A DNA stretch of 64,000 nt from Bradyrhizobium sp. 186 (GTDB lineage Bacteria; Pseudomonadota; Alphaproteobacteria; Rhizobiales; Xanthobacteraceae): contig NZ_CP082164.1 of assembly GCF_023101685.1 (NCBI RefSeq), positions 1,922,001 to 1,986,000 on the forward strand. Reading direction: 5' to 3'. The notes beneath the pieces were generated by a model. That model was given only the letters and a program-made list of their open reading frames with translations, did no database searches and had not been told where the DNA came from. Shown here one piece after another: positions 17,988 through 25,972 of the stretch (the stretch's first letter is position 1; every line of letters starts with the position of its first letter). The position numbers were made by a program, and so were the translations under genes.

Positions 17988-19322
17988 ATGTCGTGGGAGG
18001 AAAGCAAATTGCAGGTCGCCGCAACGCCGCTATCTGAGCCCATATCGAGGCCGGTTTCCGAAGGGCGCCGCAAACCGCTCTGGCGCGAGCAGTATGTCCT
18101 GGTGGTTGCCGGCGCCGCGCTCGGCGTGCTCTTCGGCGCCCTGTTTCCGACCGTCGCCGTCGATTTCAAGCCGCTCGCCGACGCCTTCATTTCGCTAATC
18201 AAGATGACGATCGCGCCGCTGATCTTCCTGGTCGTCGTCACCGGCATCGCGCAGGTCGGTGACATGAAGGCGGTCGGCCGCATCGGGCTGAAGGCCTTCG
18301 TCTATTTCGAGGTCGTGACGACCGTCTGCCTGTTGATCAGCTTCGTCGTCGTGCGCTGGGTTCAGCCCGGGGCGGGCGTGGCGCATGCCACCGCGCAGCA
18401 GGCCGAGACCGTCGCCCGCTATTCGCAAGCGCATGTCGGATCGCTGTCGGCCTATATCCAGCACATGATCCCGGAAAGTTTTGTCGGCGCGTTCGCGAGC
18501 GGTGACGTGCTCCAGGTGCTCGTGCTTGCGCTGCTCTGCGGCATTGGTCTCCTGCTGCTTGGCGAAAAAGCAGCACCATTGCGGACCGGGATGGAGCGGG
18601 TGACCGAGTTGGTGTTCAGCGTCGTCCATGTCGTCGTGGCGCTGGCGCCGATCGGCGCCTTCGGCGCCATGGCTTTCACGGTCGCCAAGTTTGGTGCCGC
18701 CACGCTCTATGCGCTGGCGCTGCTGGTCGGCACTGCCTGGGCAATCATGGCGTTCTTCATCTTCGTCATTCTCGGCACGATCTGCCGTTTGGTCGGCATT
18801 CGCCTGATGGATTTGCTGCGGCTGTTGCGGAACGAGCTGCTGGTCGTGCTTGGCACCTCGTCGTCGGAGACCGCGATCCCCGGCATGATGGAGAAGCTGC
18901 CGAAGGCGGGCGTCGGGCGCGCGGTCGCGGGCCTGGTCATTCCCTCCGGCTATTCCTTCAATCTCGACGGCGTCGCGCTGACGCTGCCGCTCAGCACCAT
19001 GTTCGTCGCCCAGGTCTACGGCATCGAACTTTCGGCCGCGCAGCAATTGAGCCTGTTCGTCGTGATGTTGTTCACCAGCAAGGGCGCGGCCGGCGTCACC
19101 GGCGGCGCATTCGCCGCGCTCGCCGCGACCGTGATTGCCGCGGGGTTGCCGGCGGAGGGCTTGGCGCTGCTGCTCGGCATCGATCGCTTCATGTCGCTGG
19201 CGCGCGCCATCACCAACACCATCGGCAATGCGGTCGCCTCGATCGTGGTCGCGAAGTGGGATGGAGAATTCAACCGGGAGGACTGGGCTCAGTCCGCCGC
19301 TCAAATCCAGCGAGTGAAGTAA
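17988..19322 (+). CDS. Sodium/proton:dicarboxylate symporter (SDF/DAACS family, DctA/GltP-like)
   Basis: Inner-membrane secondary transporter of C4-dicarboxylates or acidic amino acids. The 444-residue protein contains the serine-rich hairpin motif GTSSSETAIPGMM and GYSFNLDGVALTL, both characteristic of the family, and about eight hydrophobic segments. It is the first gene of the rightward operon and lies 6 nt from pdxA. Since the operon encodes oxidative and hydrolytic enzymes, it may import the substrate or a carboxylate product formed in the periplasm. The start at 17988 leaves a 35-residue polar leader before the first helix, slightly long; a later start is possible. Confidence 0.88.
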   Translation: MSWEESKLQVAATPLSEPISRPVSEGRRKPLWREQYVLVVAGAALGVLFGALFPTVAVDFKPLADAFISLIKMTIAPLIFLVVVTGIAQVGDMKAVGRIGLKAFVYFEVVTTVCLLISFVVVRWVQPGAGVAHATAQQAETVARYSQAHVGSLSAYIQHMIPESFVGAFASGDVLQVLVLALLCGIGLLLLGEKAAPLRTGMERVTELVFSVVHVVVALAPIGAFGAMAFTVAKFGAATLYALALLVGTAWAIMAFFIFVILGTICRLVGIRLMDLLRLLRNELLVVLGTSSSETAIPGMMEKLPKAGVGRAVAGLVIPSGYSFNLDGVALTLPLSTMFVAQVYGIELSAAQQLSLFVVMLFTSKGAAGVTGGAFAALAATVIAAGLPAEGLALLLGIDRFMSLARAITNTIGNAVASIVVAKWDGEFNREDWAQSAAQIQRVK

Positions 19323-19328
19323 GGATCC

Positions 19329-20375
19329 ATGGTTTTTAATATGGCTATCAACACCAATGAACTGCCCATCGTCGCGCTGACGCCGGGCGATTGCACCGGC
19401 GTCGGCCCCGAACAGATCGCGCGCATCCTGTCCGACGACCGGCTCGCTGACGCCGCACGTCTCGTCGTGATCGGCGATGCCCGCGTGCTCGAGATGGGCA
19501 TGGCGCATGCCGGCGTGAAGTTGAAGGTCGAGCGGATCTCCTCGCCCAATGCGGCATCCTGGAGCAGCAGTGCGGTGCAGCTCGTCGATCTCGGCAACAC
19601 CGATCCCGCGAAATGTCCAATCGGCAAGGCCAGCGCCGAATCCGGCCGGCTGACCGGCGAGACGCTGTCGCGCGCGATCGATTTCGCCAAGGCCGGCGAG
19701 GTCGACGCGATCACCTTTGCGCCGCTGAACAAGCGCGCGATGTTCGACGGCGGCTGGAAGTTTCCCGACGAGCACAGGATGTTCGCGAGCCTGCTCGGTC
19801 ACAAGACCTATTTCTCCGAGATGAACGTGCTCGACGGGCAATGGATGTCGCGCGTCACCGGGCATCAATCGCTGCGCGAAGCGCTGGACGGCATCAATCC
19901 GGCCAGCATCACCGACTCGATCGAGCTGGTCGACCGCATGATGCGCAGAACCGGCGTCGCCAAGCCGCGCATCGCGGTGGCCGCGCTCAACCCGCATGCG
20001 GGCGAGGGTGGCCTGTTCGGCCGCGACGAGATCGAGATGATCCGGCCGACCGTGGAAGCCGCCGCAAAGACCGGGATTGCCTGCACCGGGCCGTATCCTG
20101 CCGACACCGTTTATGTGCGGGCGTTCGCCGGCGAGTTCGACAGCGTGGTGGCGATGTATCACGACCAGGGCCAGATCGCGACCAAGCTGCGCGGTTTCAA
20201 CCGCGGCGTCACCGTCACCGCCGGGCTCGAGACCGTCTTTACGACACCGTCACACGGCACGGCGTTCGATATTGTTGGCCAAGGCCTGGCGAAGACCGGG
20301 GCGCTCGAGAGCGCGGTTCGCCTCGCGGCGCAATTGGTATCTATGAAGGTCAAGGAGGCATCCTATGCACACTGA
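19329..20375 (+). CDS. PdxA-family 4-hydroxythreonine-4-phosphate dehydrogenase homologue (probably catabolic)
   Basis: NAD-dependent, metal-dependent beta-hydroxyacid oxidative decarboxylase fold, 348 residues. NPHAGEGGLFGRDE and YHDQGQIATKLRGF are PdxA motifs with metal-binding His and Asp. The usual GHTEF element is altered here (EHRMFASLLGH), as in PdxA2-like paralogues. Such paralogues act in catabolism of four-carbon sugar acids, and TphB of terephthalate degradation also belongs to this family. The operon context (transporters, MmgE/PrpD) favours a catabolic role over pyridoxal phosphate synthesis. The ATG at 19329 has AAGGA very close upstream; ATG 19341 is an alternative. It overlaps the next gene by 11 bp. 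Confidence 0.82.
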   Translation: MVFNMAINTNELPIVALTPGDCTGVGPEQIARILSDDRLADAARLVVIGDARVLEMGMAHAGVKLKVERISSPNAASWSSSAVQLVDLGNTDPAKCPIGKASAESGRLTGETLSRAIDFAKAGEVDAITFAPLNKRAMFDGGWKFPDEHRMFASLLGHKTYFSEMNVLDGQWMSRVTGHQSLREALDGINPASITDSIELVDRMMRRTGVAKPRIAVAALNPHAGEGGLFGRDEIEMIRPTVEAAAKTGIACTGPYPADTVYVRAFAGEFDSVVAMYHDQGQIATKLRGFNRGVTVTAGLETVFTTPSHGTAFDIVGQGLAKTGALESAVRLAAQLVSMKVKEASYAH

Positions 20376-21819
20376 TCGCAGAACCCTGCTCCAGGCGGCG
20401 GCCGCGCTGCCGCTCGCCGCCGTCGGCACTAATGGCGCCTTCGCGCAAGTCCCGGCCGCGGCGCCTGCAGCCGCGCCGCCCAAGGACGTCACGCGCGCGC
20501 TCGCACATTATCTGGTGACCGCGGGCTACGACGACCTGCCGGCCAATGTCCGCAAGGAGGGCGTCCGCACGCTTCTGAACTGGGTCGGCGTCGCGATCGG
20601 CGGATCGCATCATCAGACGGTCGACATCGCGGTCGCGGCCCTCGGCCCATTCTCGGGCCCGCACCAGGCGTCTCTGTTCGGGCGCCGCGAGCGATTCGAC
20701 ATCATGAACGCGGCCTTCATCAACGGCGTGTCGAGCCACATCTTCGACTATGACGACACCCATCTGAAGACGATCATTCATCCCGCGGGCCCCGTGGCCT
20801 CGGCCATTCTCGCGCTGTCGGAACTGCAGCCGGTCTCCGGCAAAGAGTTCCTGAACGCGCTGGTGCTCGGCGTCGAAACCGAGTGCAGAATCGGCAACTC
20901 CGTCTACCCAAACCACTACGATGTCGGCTGGCACATCACCGGCACGGCCGGCGTGTTCGGCTCTGCCGCCGCCGTCGGCAAGCTGTTGAAGCTCAACGAG
21001 CAGCAGATGATCTGGGCGCTTGGTCTTGCCGCGTCGCAGCCGGTGGGCCTGCGCGAATCCTTCGGCTCGATGAACAAGAGCTTCAATCCGGGCCGCGCTG
21101 CCTCCAGCGGCATCTTCGCGGCCATCCTCGCCTCGAAGAACTTCACCTCGTCCGACTCGATGATCGAGGCCAAGCGCGGCTGGGCCAACACGATCAGCAC
21201 CAAGCAGGACTACAACGAGATCCTCGGCGACCTCGGCAAACGCTATGAGGCAGCGCTGAACACCTACAAGCCGTTCGCCTGCGGCATCGTCATGCATCCG
21301 GCGATCGATGCCGCGATCCAGCTCCGCAACGAGAACAAGGTGACCGCGGACCAGATCGAGCGCGTCGACCTCAAGGTCCATCCGCTGGTGCTGGAGCTGA
21401 CCGGCAAGAAGACGCCGAGCCAAGGGCTCGAAGGCAAATTCAGCATCTACCACGCGGTCGCGGCTGCGATCGTCGAGGGCGCCGGCGGCGAGAAGCAGTT
21501 CAGCGATCGCGCCGTGACCGATCCGACCATCGTCGCGCTGCGCGGCAAGGTGAATCCGGTCATCACTGCCGGCATCAAGCCGGAGCAGGTCGATCTCACG
21601 ATCGTGCTCAAGGACGGGCGCAAGCTCAATCGTTACATCGAACACGCCATCGGCAGCGTCGAGGTGCCGATGACCGACAAGCAGCTCGAGACCAAGTTCT
21701 CCGATCTTGCCGAAGGCATCATTCCCGCTGCGACGATCCGGCATGTGATGGACGCCTGCTGGAATGTCGAGAACCTGCCGAACGCTGCCGACATCGCCAA
21801 GATGTCGGTCGCGGCCTGA
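20365..21819 (+). CDS. MmgE/PrpD family protein with twin-arginine signal peptide
   Basis: Lyase/isomerase of the 2-methylcitrate dehydratase family, which also includes cis-aconitate decarboxylase and iminodisuccinate epimerase. The 484 residues begin with a Tat-type signal, DRRTLLQAAAALPLAA, and a probable cleavage after GAFA. Family cytoplasmic members lack such a leader. The all-alpha domain covers about residues 45-290 (IFDYDDTHLKTIIHPAGP carries the conserved Asp/His cluster), followed by the alpha/beta lid domain. It begins 11 bp before the end of pdxA and is 17 nt before a second MmgE/PrpD gene, so the operon encodes a pair, possibly a hetero-oligomer. Substrate unknown. Confidence 0.85.
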   Translation: MHTDRRTLLQAAAALPLAAVGTNGAFAQVPAAAPAAAPPKDVTRALAHYLVTAGYDDLPANVRKEGVRTLLNWVGVAIGGSHHQTVDIAVAALGPFSGPHQASLFGRRERFDIMNAAFINGVSSHIFDYDDTHLKTIIHPAGPVASAILALSELQPVSGKEFLNALVLGVETECRIGNSVYPNHYDVGWHITGTAGVFGSAAAVGKLLKLNEQQMIWALGLAASQPVGLRESFGSMNKSFNPGRAASSGIFAAILASKNFTSSDSMIEAKRGWANTISTKQDYNEILGDLGKRYEAALNTYKPFACGIVMHPAIDAAIQLRNENKVTADQIERVDLKVHPLVLELTGKKTPSQGLEGKFSIYHAVAAAIVEGAGGEKQFSDRAVTDPTIVALRGKVNPVITAGIKPEQVDLTIVLKDGRKLNRYIEHAIGSVEVPMTDKQLETKFSDLAEGIIPAATIRHVMDACWNVENLPNAADIAKMSVAA

Positions 21820-21836
21820 CCGCCAGGGAGAGCAGC

Positions 21837-23273
21837 ATGCCGTCACGCCGCCATTTCCTGCAATCCGCCGGCTCGATCGCCGCCCTGGCCGCGACCGGTG
21901 GCCGCGCGGCCCTGGCGGCGGGCCCGGGCGTGACGGAGCGGCTCGCCCGCTACATGGTCGCCGCGCGCGACCAGGAGCTGCCGGCGCAGGTCCTGCTCGA
22001 ATGCAAGCATCGCATTCTCGATACGCTCGGAGCGATGGTGTCTGGCTCGCGCATGCGGCCGGGCGAGATGGCGCTGAAATATGTTCGCACGCTCGGCGGC
22101 GACGCGCAGGCCTCCGTGGTCGGCTCCGATTTCCGGACCACGGCGGTCAACGCGGCGCTGGCCAATGCCATGTGCGCCCATGCCGACGAGACCGATGATT
22201 TCGAGCCCGTCACCAAGGCGCATCCGGGGTCCGCGGTCGTACCGGCCGCGCTCGCCCTCGGCGAACGGGAGCATCGCAGCGGCCAGGACGTCATTCGCGC
22301 CGTCGCGCTCGGCTACGATTTGACCTGTCGCCTGCTGATGGCGCTGGGCCCAGATCTCGTGCGCGGCTCGCATCGGAGCGCCGAGGGAACGTCGTCGACA
22401 TTCGGTGCGCTCGGCGCCGCCGCCTCGCTGGCGCAGCTCGACGAGACCGGGATGCGTTATGCGATCTCCTATTCGGCGCAGCAGGTGTCCGGCCTCTGGA
22501 GCTGGGTCAAGGACAAGGACCATATCGAGAAGGCGTTCGATTTCGCCGGCATGGGCGCCCGCAACGGCGTGATGGCCGTCGACATGGTGAAGAACGGCCT
22601 GACCGGCGTCGACGATGTGCTCGACGGCACGCATAATCTCTTCATCGCGCTGTCGTCCGATCCGAAGCCCGAGGAGATGGTGAAGGATCTCGGCAGCCGC
22701 TTCTACGTCACGGAGACGGCGATCAAGACCTTTTCGGTCGGCTATCCCATCCAGTCGCCGCTGGATGCGACCCTGACGCTGCGCAAGCAGCATGGCCTGA
22801 CCCCCGACAACGTGCGCAGCATCCTGGTCAAGCTTCCGACCGACGCGATGGGGATCGTGGGCGAGAGCGCGATGCCCGACGTCAACTGCCAGCACCTTGT
22901 CGCGGTCGCGCTGGTCAAGGGGGCCGTTTCGTTCAACGACAGCCACGATGTCGCGCTGATGCACGATCCCAAGATACTCGAACAGCGCGTCAAGGTGACG
23001 CTGGCCGGCGACAGGGCGCTGATGGATCCGGCTGCGCCGCGTGGCGCTGTCGTCGAGGTGACATTGACCGATGGCAAGAAGGTGGAGCACTTCACGAAGT
23101 ATCCGCCGGGCACCAAGGAAAACCCGCTGAGCACGGAAGCGGTGGCGGCGAAGACGCGGGACCTGATTGCGCCGGTGCTGGGCCGCGACAGGGCCGAGAA
23201 GCTGATCGAGCAAGTCCGCAATCTCGAACGGCTTGACGACGTCGGAAAGTTAGGGCCATTGCTGACCGCGTGA
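21837..23273 (+). CDS. Second MmgE/PrpD family protein with twin-arginine signal peptide
   Basis: A 478-residue paralogue of the preceding gene product. The leader PSRRHFLQSAGSIAALAAT is close to the SRRxFLK consensus, with likely cleavage near ALAAG. HADETDDFEPVTKAHPGSAVVPAALALGER is the conserved family active-site region, carrying Asp/His residues equivalent to those in the first copy (quoted in parts: HADETDDFEP and KAHPGSAV). Start follows GGGAGAGCAGC. Two exported MmgE/PrpD proteins in tandem suggest either a two-subunit enzyme or two consecutive steps on one carboxylate in the periplasm. No catalytic assignment can be made from sequence. Confidence 0.85.
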   Translation: MPSRRHFLQSAGSIAALAATGGRAALAAGPGVTERLARYMVAARDQELPAQVLLECKHRILDTLGAMVSGSRMRPGEMALKYVRTLGGDAQASVVGSDFRTTAVNAALANAMCAHADETDDFEPVTKAHPGSAVVPAALALGEREHRSGQDVIRAVALGYDLTCRLLMALGPDLVRGSHRSAEGTSSTFGALGAAASLAQLDETGMRYAISYSAQQVSGLWSWVKDKDHIEKAFDFAGMGARNGVMAVDMVKNGLTGVDDVLDGTHNLFIALSSDPKPEEMVKDLGSRFYVTETAIKTFSVGYPIQSPLDATLTLRKQHGLTPDNVRSILVKLPTDAMGIVGESAMPDVNCQHLVAVALVKGAVSFNDSHDVALMHDPKILEQRVKVTLAGDRALMDPAAPRGAVVEVTLTDGKKVEHFTKYPPGTKENPLSTEAVAAKTRDLIAPVLGRDRAEKLIEQVRNLERLDDVGKLGPLLTA

Positions 23274-23313
23274 TGAATCAACCAATAACAAGACAAACAT
23301 CGAGGAAATGCCC

Positions 23314-24285
23314 ATGCGCGGGATATTGCGCCGCTCCTTTCTTGCCGCCTGCGCGGCTGTTCTGTTCTGCGGCGCCGCGGTAGCGCAGGACTATCCCTCC
23401 CGTCCGGTCAAGATCATCGTGCCGTTCCCGGCCGGGGGCTCCAACGACATCATCACCCGCATCGTCGCGCAGAAGCTGGCCGAACGGTGCGGGCAGACCT
23501 TCATCGTGGAAAATCGCGGCGGCGCCGGCGGCAATATCGGCGCCGAGACGGTCGCGAGCGCGGAAGCTGACGGCTACACGCTGCTGCTGACCGCGCCGCC
23601 GCCGCTGACCATCAACGGCTCCCTCTACAAGACGCTGCCGTTCGATCCGGCCAGGGCGTTCGCGCCGGTGGCGCTGATCGCGTCGGTGCCGATCATCCTG
23701 GTCGTGAATCCGTCGGTGCCCGCGAAGAACGTGGGCGAGCTGATCGCACTGGCCAAAGCCAAACCCGGCTCGCTGAATTTCGGCTCGTCCGGCATCGGTT
23801 CGACCAACCACCTTGCGGGCGAGCTGCTCAAGAGCACGGCCGGCATCGATATCGTCCATGTTCCTTATCGCGGCGCGGCGCCGGCGATGAACGACCTGCT
23901 TGCCGGGCAGATCCCTTTCATGTTCGACAACATTCCCGCGGTGCTGCCCCAGGTTCAAGGCAAGGCGATCAATGCGATCGCGGTCGCCGGTGCGAAGCGC
24001 GCAGACGCCTTGCCGGATGTGCCAACGGTCGCCGAGACCGTTCCCGGTTTCGAGGCCTCGTCCTGGTTCGGGCTGGTGGCGCCGGGCAAGACACCCGCGC
24101 CTGCGCTTGCGAAGCTGCGCAGCGAGCTCGAGGTCATCCTGAAGATGCCTGACGTCAAGAAGAGGCTCGCCGAGCTTGGCGCCGAGCCCGGCACCGTATT
24201 CGGCGAGGCTTTCGGCCAGTTCCTTGCCGAGGAGACGACGAAGTGGGGCAAGATCATTCAGGCCTCGGGCGCCACGGTAGACTAG
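23314..24285 (+). CDS. Bug-family (TctC) tripartite tricarboxylate transporter substrate-binding protein
   Basis: Periplasmic binding protein of 323 residues from ATG 23314, which has GAGGAAAT 8 nt upstream; the ATG six bases earlier sits too close to that site. A Sec signal ends near AVAQ. DYPSRPVKIIVPFPAGGSND, then VENRGGAGGNIG and VPYRGAAPAMNDLLAGQ are hallmark Bug motifs. TctA and TctB membrane partners are absent from the window, as for most Bug proteins, which may use distant permeases or act in sensing. Ligands in this family are carboxylates such as citrate, aromatic acids or nicotinate; the operon context agrees with a carboxylate. Confidence 0.9.
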   Translation: MRGILRRSFLAACAAVLFCGAAVAQDYPSRPVKIIVPFPAGGSNDIITRIVAQKLAERCGQTFIVENRGGAGGNIGAETVASAEADGYTLLLTAPPPLTINGSLYKTLPFDPARAFAPVALIASVPIILVVNPSVPAKNVGELIALAKAKPGSLNFGSSGIGSTNHLAGELLKSTAGIDIVHVPYRGAAPAMNDLLAGQIPFMFDNIPAVLPQVQGKAINAIAVAGAKRADALPDVPTVAETVPGFEASSWFGLVAPGKTPAPALAKLRSELEVILKMPDVKKRLAELGAEPGTVFGEAFGQFLAEETTKWGKIIQASGATVD

Positions 24286-24301
24286 GCAGGAAGACAGCGT
24301 C

Positions 24302-25090
24302 ATGGATTTGAATCTGGGCGGCAAGGTTGCCGTCGTCACCGGCGGCAGCATCGGCATCGGACGGGCGATTGCCGCCGAACTCGCGCGCGAGCAGGCGCAT
24401 GTCGTGATCGTCGCGCGCGACGCCGAACGGCTTGCGGCAGCCGCGCAGGAGATGTCGCGCGAGACCGGCCGGCGCGTGATCGCCTGCGCCGGCGACATGA
24501 CCAAGCCCGACGATATCGAACGGGCAATGAACGCCGCGCGCGAGACCTTCGGTCGCATCGATATCCTCGTCAACAATGCCGGGGCGTCGCCCATGGGCCG
24601 GATCACCGAGACGCCCGATGCGACCTGGGCCAAATCGATTGAACTGAAGCTGCTCGGCTATGTGCGCTGCGCGCGCAGCGTCTTGCCGGCGATGCGCGAT
24701 CGCCGCTGGGGCCGCGTCATCAACATCATCGGCCGCAGCGGCCATCAGCCGCGCGCGGCGTATATGGCTGGCGGCGCGGTCAACGCGGCGCTGCTCAACT
24801 TCACCTTGGCGCTTGCGGAGGAGTGCGCGCCCGACAATGTGCTCGTCACTGGCGTCAATCCCGGGCCGGTGCAGACCGACCGTTGGGACAGCCTGGTCTC
24901 GCAGGGCGCGACCATTGCGGGCCAGGACCGCGGGACGGCAAACGCCGCGGCGATCGCCTCGGTGCCGCTCGGGCGTGTCGGGCAGCCGCACGAAGTGTCC
25001 GGCCTTGTTGCCTTCCTCTGTTCAGACCGCGCGTCTTTCATTACTGGAACCTGCATCAATGTCGATGGCGGTGGGACGAGGTGTATCTAA
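24302..25090 (+). CDS. Short-chain dehydrogenase/reductase family protein with atypical active site
   Basis: Rossmann-fold protein of 262 residues. The cofactor motif TGGSIGIG (13-20) and NNAG (91-94) are intact, so NAD(P) binding is expected. At the active site Tyr154 is present in RAAYMAGGA, but the Lys expected four residues later is Gly158, and the Ser expected 13 residues earlier is Asn141. Thus two of the classical Ser-Tyr-Lys residues are missing. The same divergent motif occurs in some SDR subfamilies, so the enzyme may use another mechanism or a different reaction. Its stop overlaps the start of the next gene by one base (TAATG), showing tight coupling. Confidence 0.82.
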   Translation: MDLNLGGKVAVVTGGSIGIGRAIAAELAREQAHVVIVARDAERLAAAAQEMSRETGRRVIACAGDMTKPDDIERAMNAARETFGRIDILVNNAGASPMGRITETPDATWAKSIELKLLGYVRCARSVLPAMRDRRWGRVINIIGRSGHQPRAAYMAGGAVNAALLNFTLALAEECAPDNVLVTGVNPGPVQTDRWDSLVSQGATIAGQDRGTANAAAIASVPLGRVGQPHEVSGLVAFLCSDRASFITGTCINVDGGGTRCI

Positions 25091-25908
25091 TGGCTAGCGA
25101 ACTGCGGAAGATCGGTGTCAGCGACGATTGCGAGCTTGCGGTTCGCATCGACGACTATCTGTTGCCATGGGACATCAAGCCGCCGGTCGTGATGCTGCAC
25201 GGGCTCGCCGAAAGCGGCGAAGCGTTCCGGCGCTGGGTGCCGTATTTCGCTACGCATCATCTCGTGGTACGCCCTGATTTGCGCGGCTATGGCGATTCGA
25301 CGCCAATGCAGGGCGATTACGTCTATCGCTTCGCCGGCCTGGGCGACGACGTCATCCGGCTGCTGGACGCGTTGAAGCTCGACCGCGTCTTCCTGGTCGG
25401 CGGCAAGATCGGCGGGACGCTGGCGATGCATCTGGCGGCAAACTATCCGGATCGCGTGATCGCGCTTGCCGCGGTCGGTGCGCCGGCTTCGCTCACCTCG
25501 TTCTCCGAGCGGGCACCGACCTGGCGCAAGCAGATTCGCGAGCAGGGCGTCGAGGCCTGGGTGCGCGAGACCACGACCGGCCGGCTCGGCTCGTCGCTGC
25601 CGCTGGCGGTGCTCGACTGGTGGATCAGGCTGATGTCGAAGACGCAGGCCTCGACGCTCGAGGCCTTCCTGAAGATGGTGCCGACGGTCGACGTCATACC
25701 CGAATTGCCGCGGATCAAGCGGCCGACGCTCGTCATCACCACGACCGGCTCGGGGCTCGGCAGCGTCGATTCGGTGAAGGCGTGGCAAGAGACGATTCCG
25801 GGCTCGACGCTCGAAGTGCTGCCCGGGGATTCCTATCACGTCGCCGCAACGGACCCCGACGTCTGCGCGAGGTTGGTCCGGACGTTCTTCGATCGGCTCA
25901 AAACATGA
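25090..25908 (+). CDS. Alpha/beta-hydrolase-fold protein with Lys in place of the nucleophile
   Basis: A 272-residue cytoplasmic protein of the alpha/beta hydrolase fold. The start is the ATG overlapping the SDR stop. VVMLHGLAESGEAF supplies the oxyanion loop and RPDLRGYGDS the usual strand-5 region. The nucleophile elbow reads LVGGKIGG, where the canonical form is GxSxG, so position 106 is Lys rather than Ser, Cys or Asp. His250 in GDSYHVAA is at the normal catalytic place. Either the protein is a non-hydrolytic member or it uses unusual chemistry. It lies between the SDR and a c-type heme protein in the operon. Confidence 0.8.
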   Translation: MASELRKIGVSDDCELAVRIDDYLLPWDIKPPVVMLHGLAESGEAFRRWVPYFATHHLVVRPDLRGYGDSTPMQGDYVYRFAGLGDDVIRLLDALKLDRVFLVGGKIGGTLAMHLAANYPDRVIALAAVGAPASLTSFSERAPTWRKQIREQGVEAWVRETTTGRLGSSLPLAVLDWWIRLMSKTQASTLEAFLKMVPTVDVIPELPRIKRPTLVITTTGSGLGSVDSVKAWQETIPGSTLEVLPGDSYHVAATDPDVCARLVRTFFDRLKT

Positions 25909-25972
25909 GAGACGAGTCCGAATAAGGCCCACAAAGAGGCTCGGACGAAAACAAAAACAAATGGGAGGAACG

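Noticed and set aside
22000..23200. Cytoplasmic 2-methylcitrate dehydratase (prpD) of the methylcitrate cycle
   Set aside because: prpB and prpC are absent and both copies carry Tat leaders, so the classical propionate pathway is unlikely.
24823..25089. Upstream extension of the hydrolase-fold protein
   Set aside because: It overlaps the SDR in another frame; the ATG at 25090 gives the conserved start.
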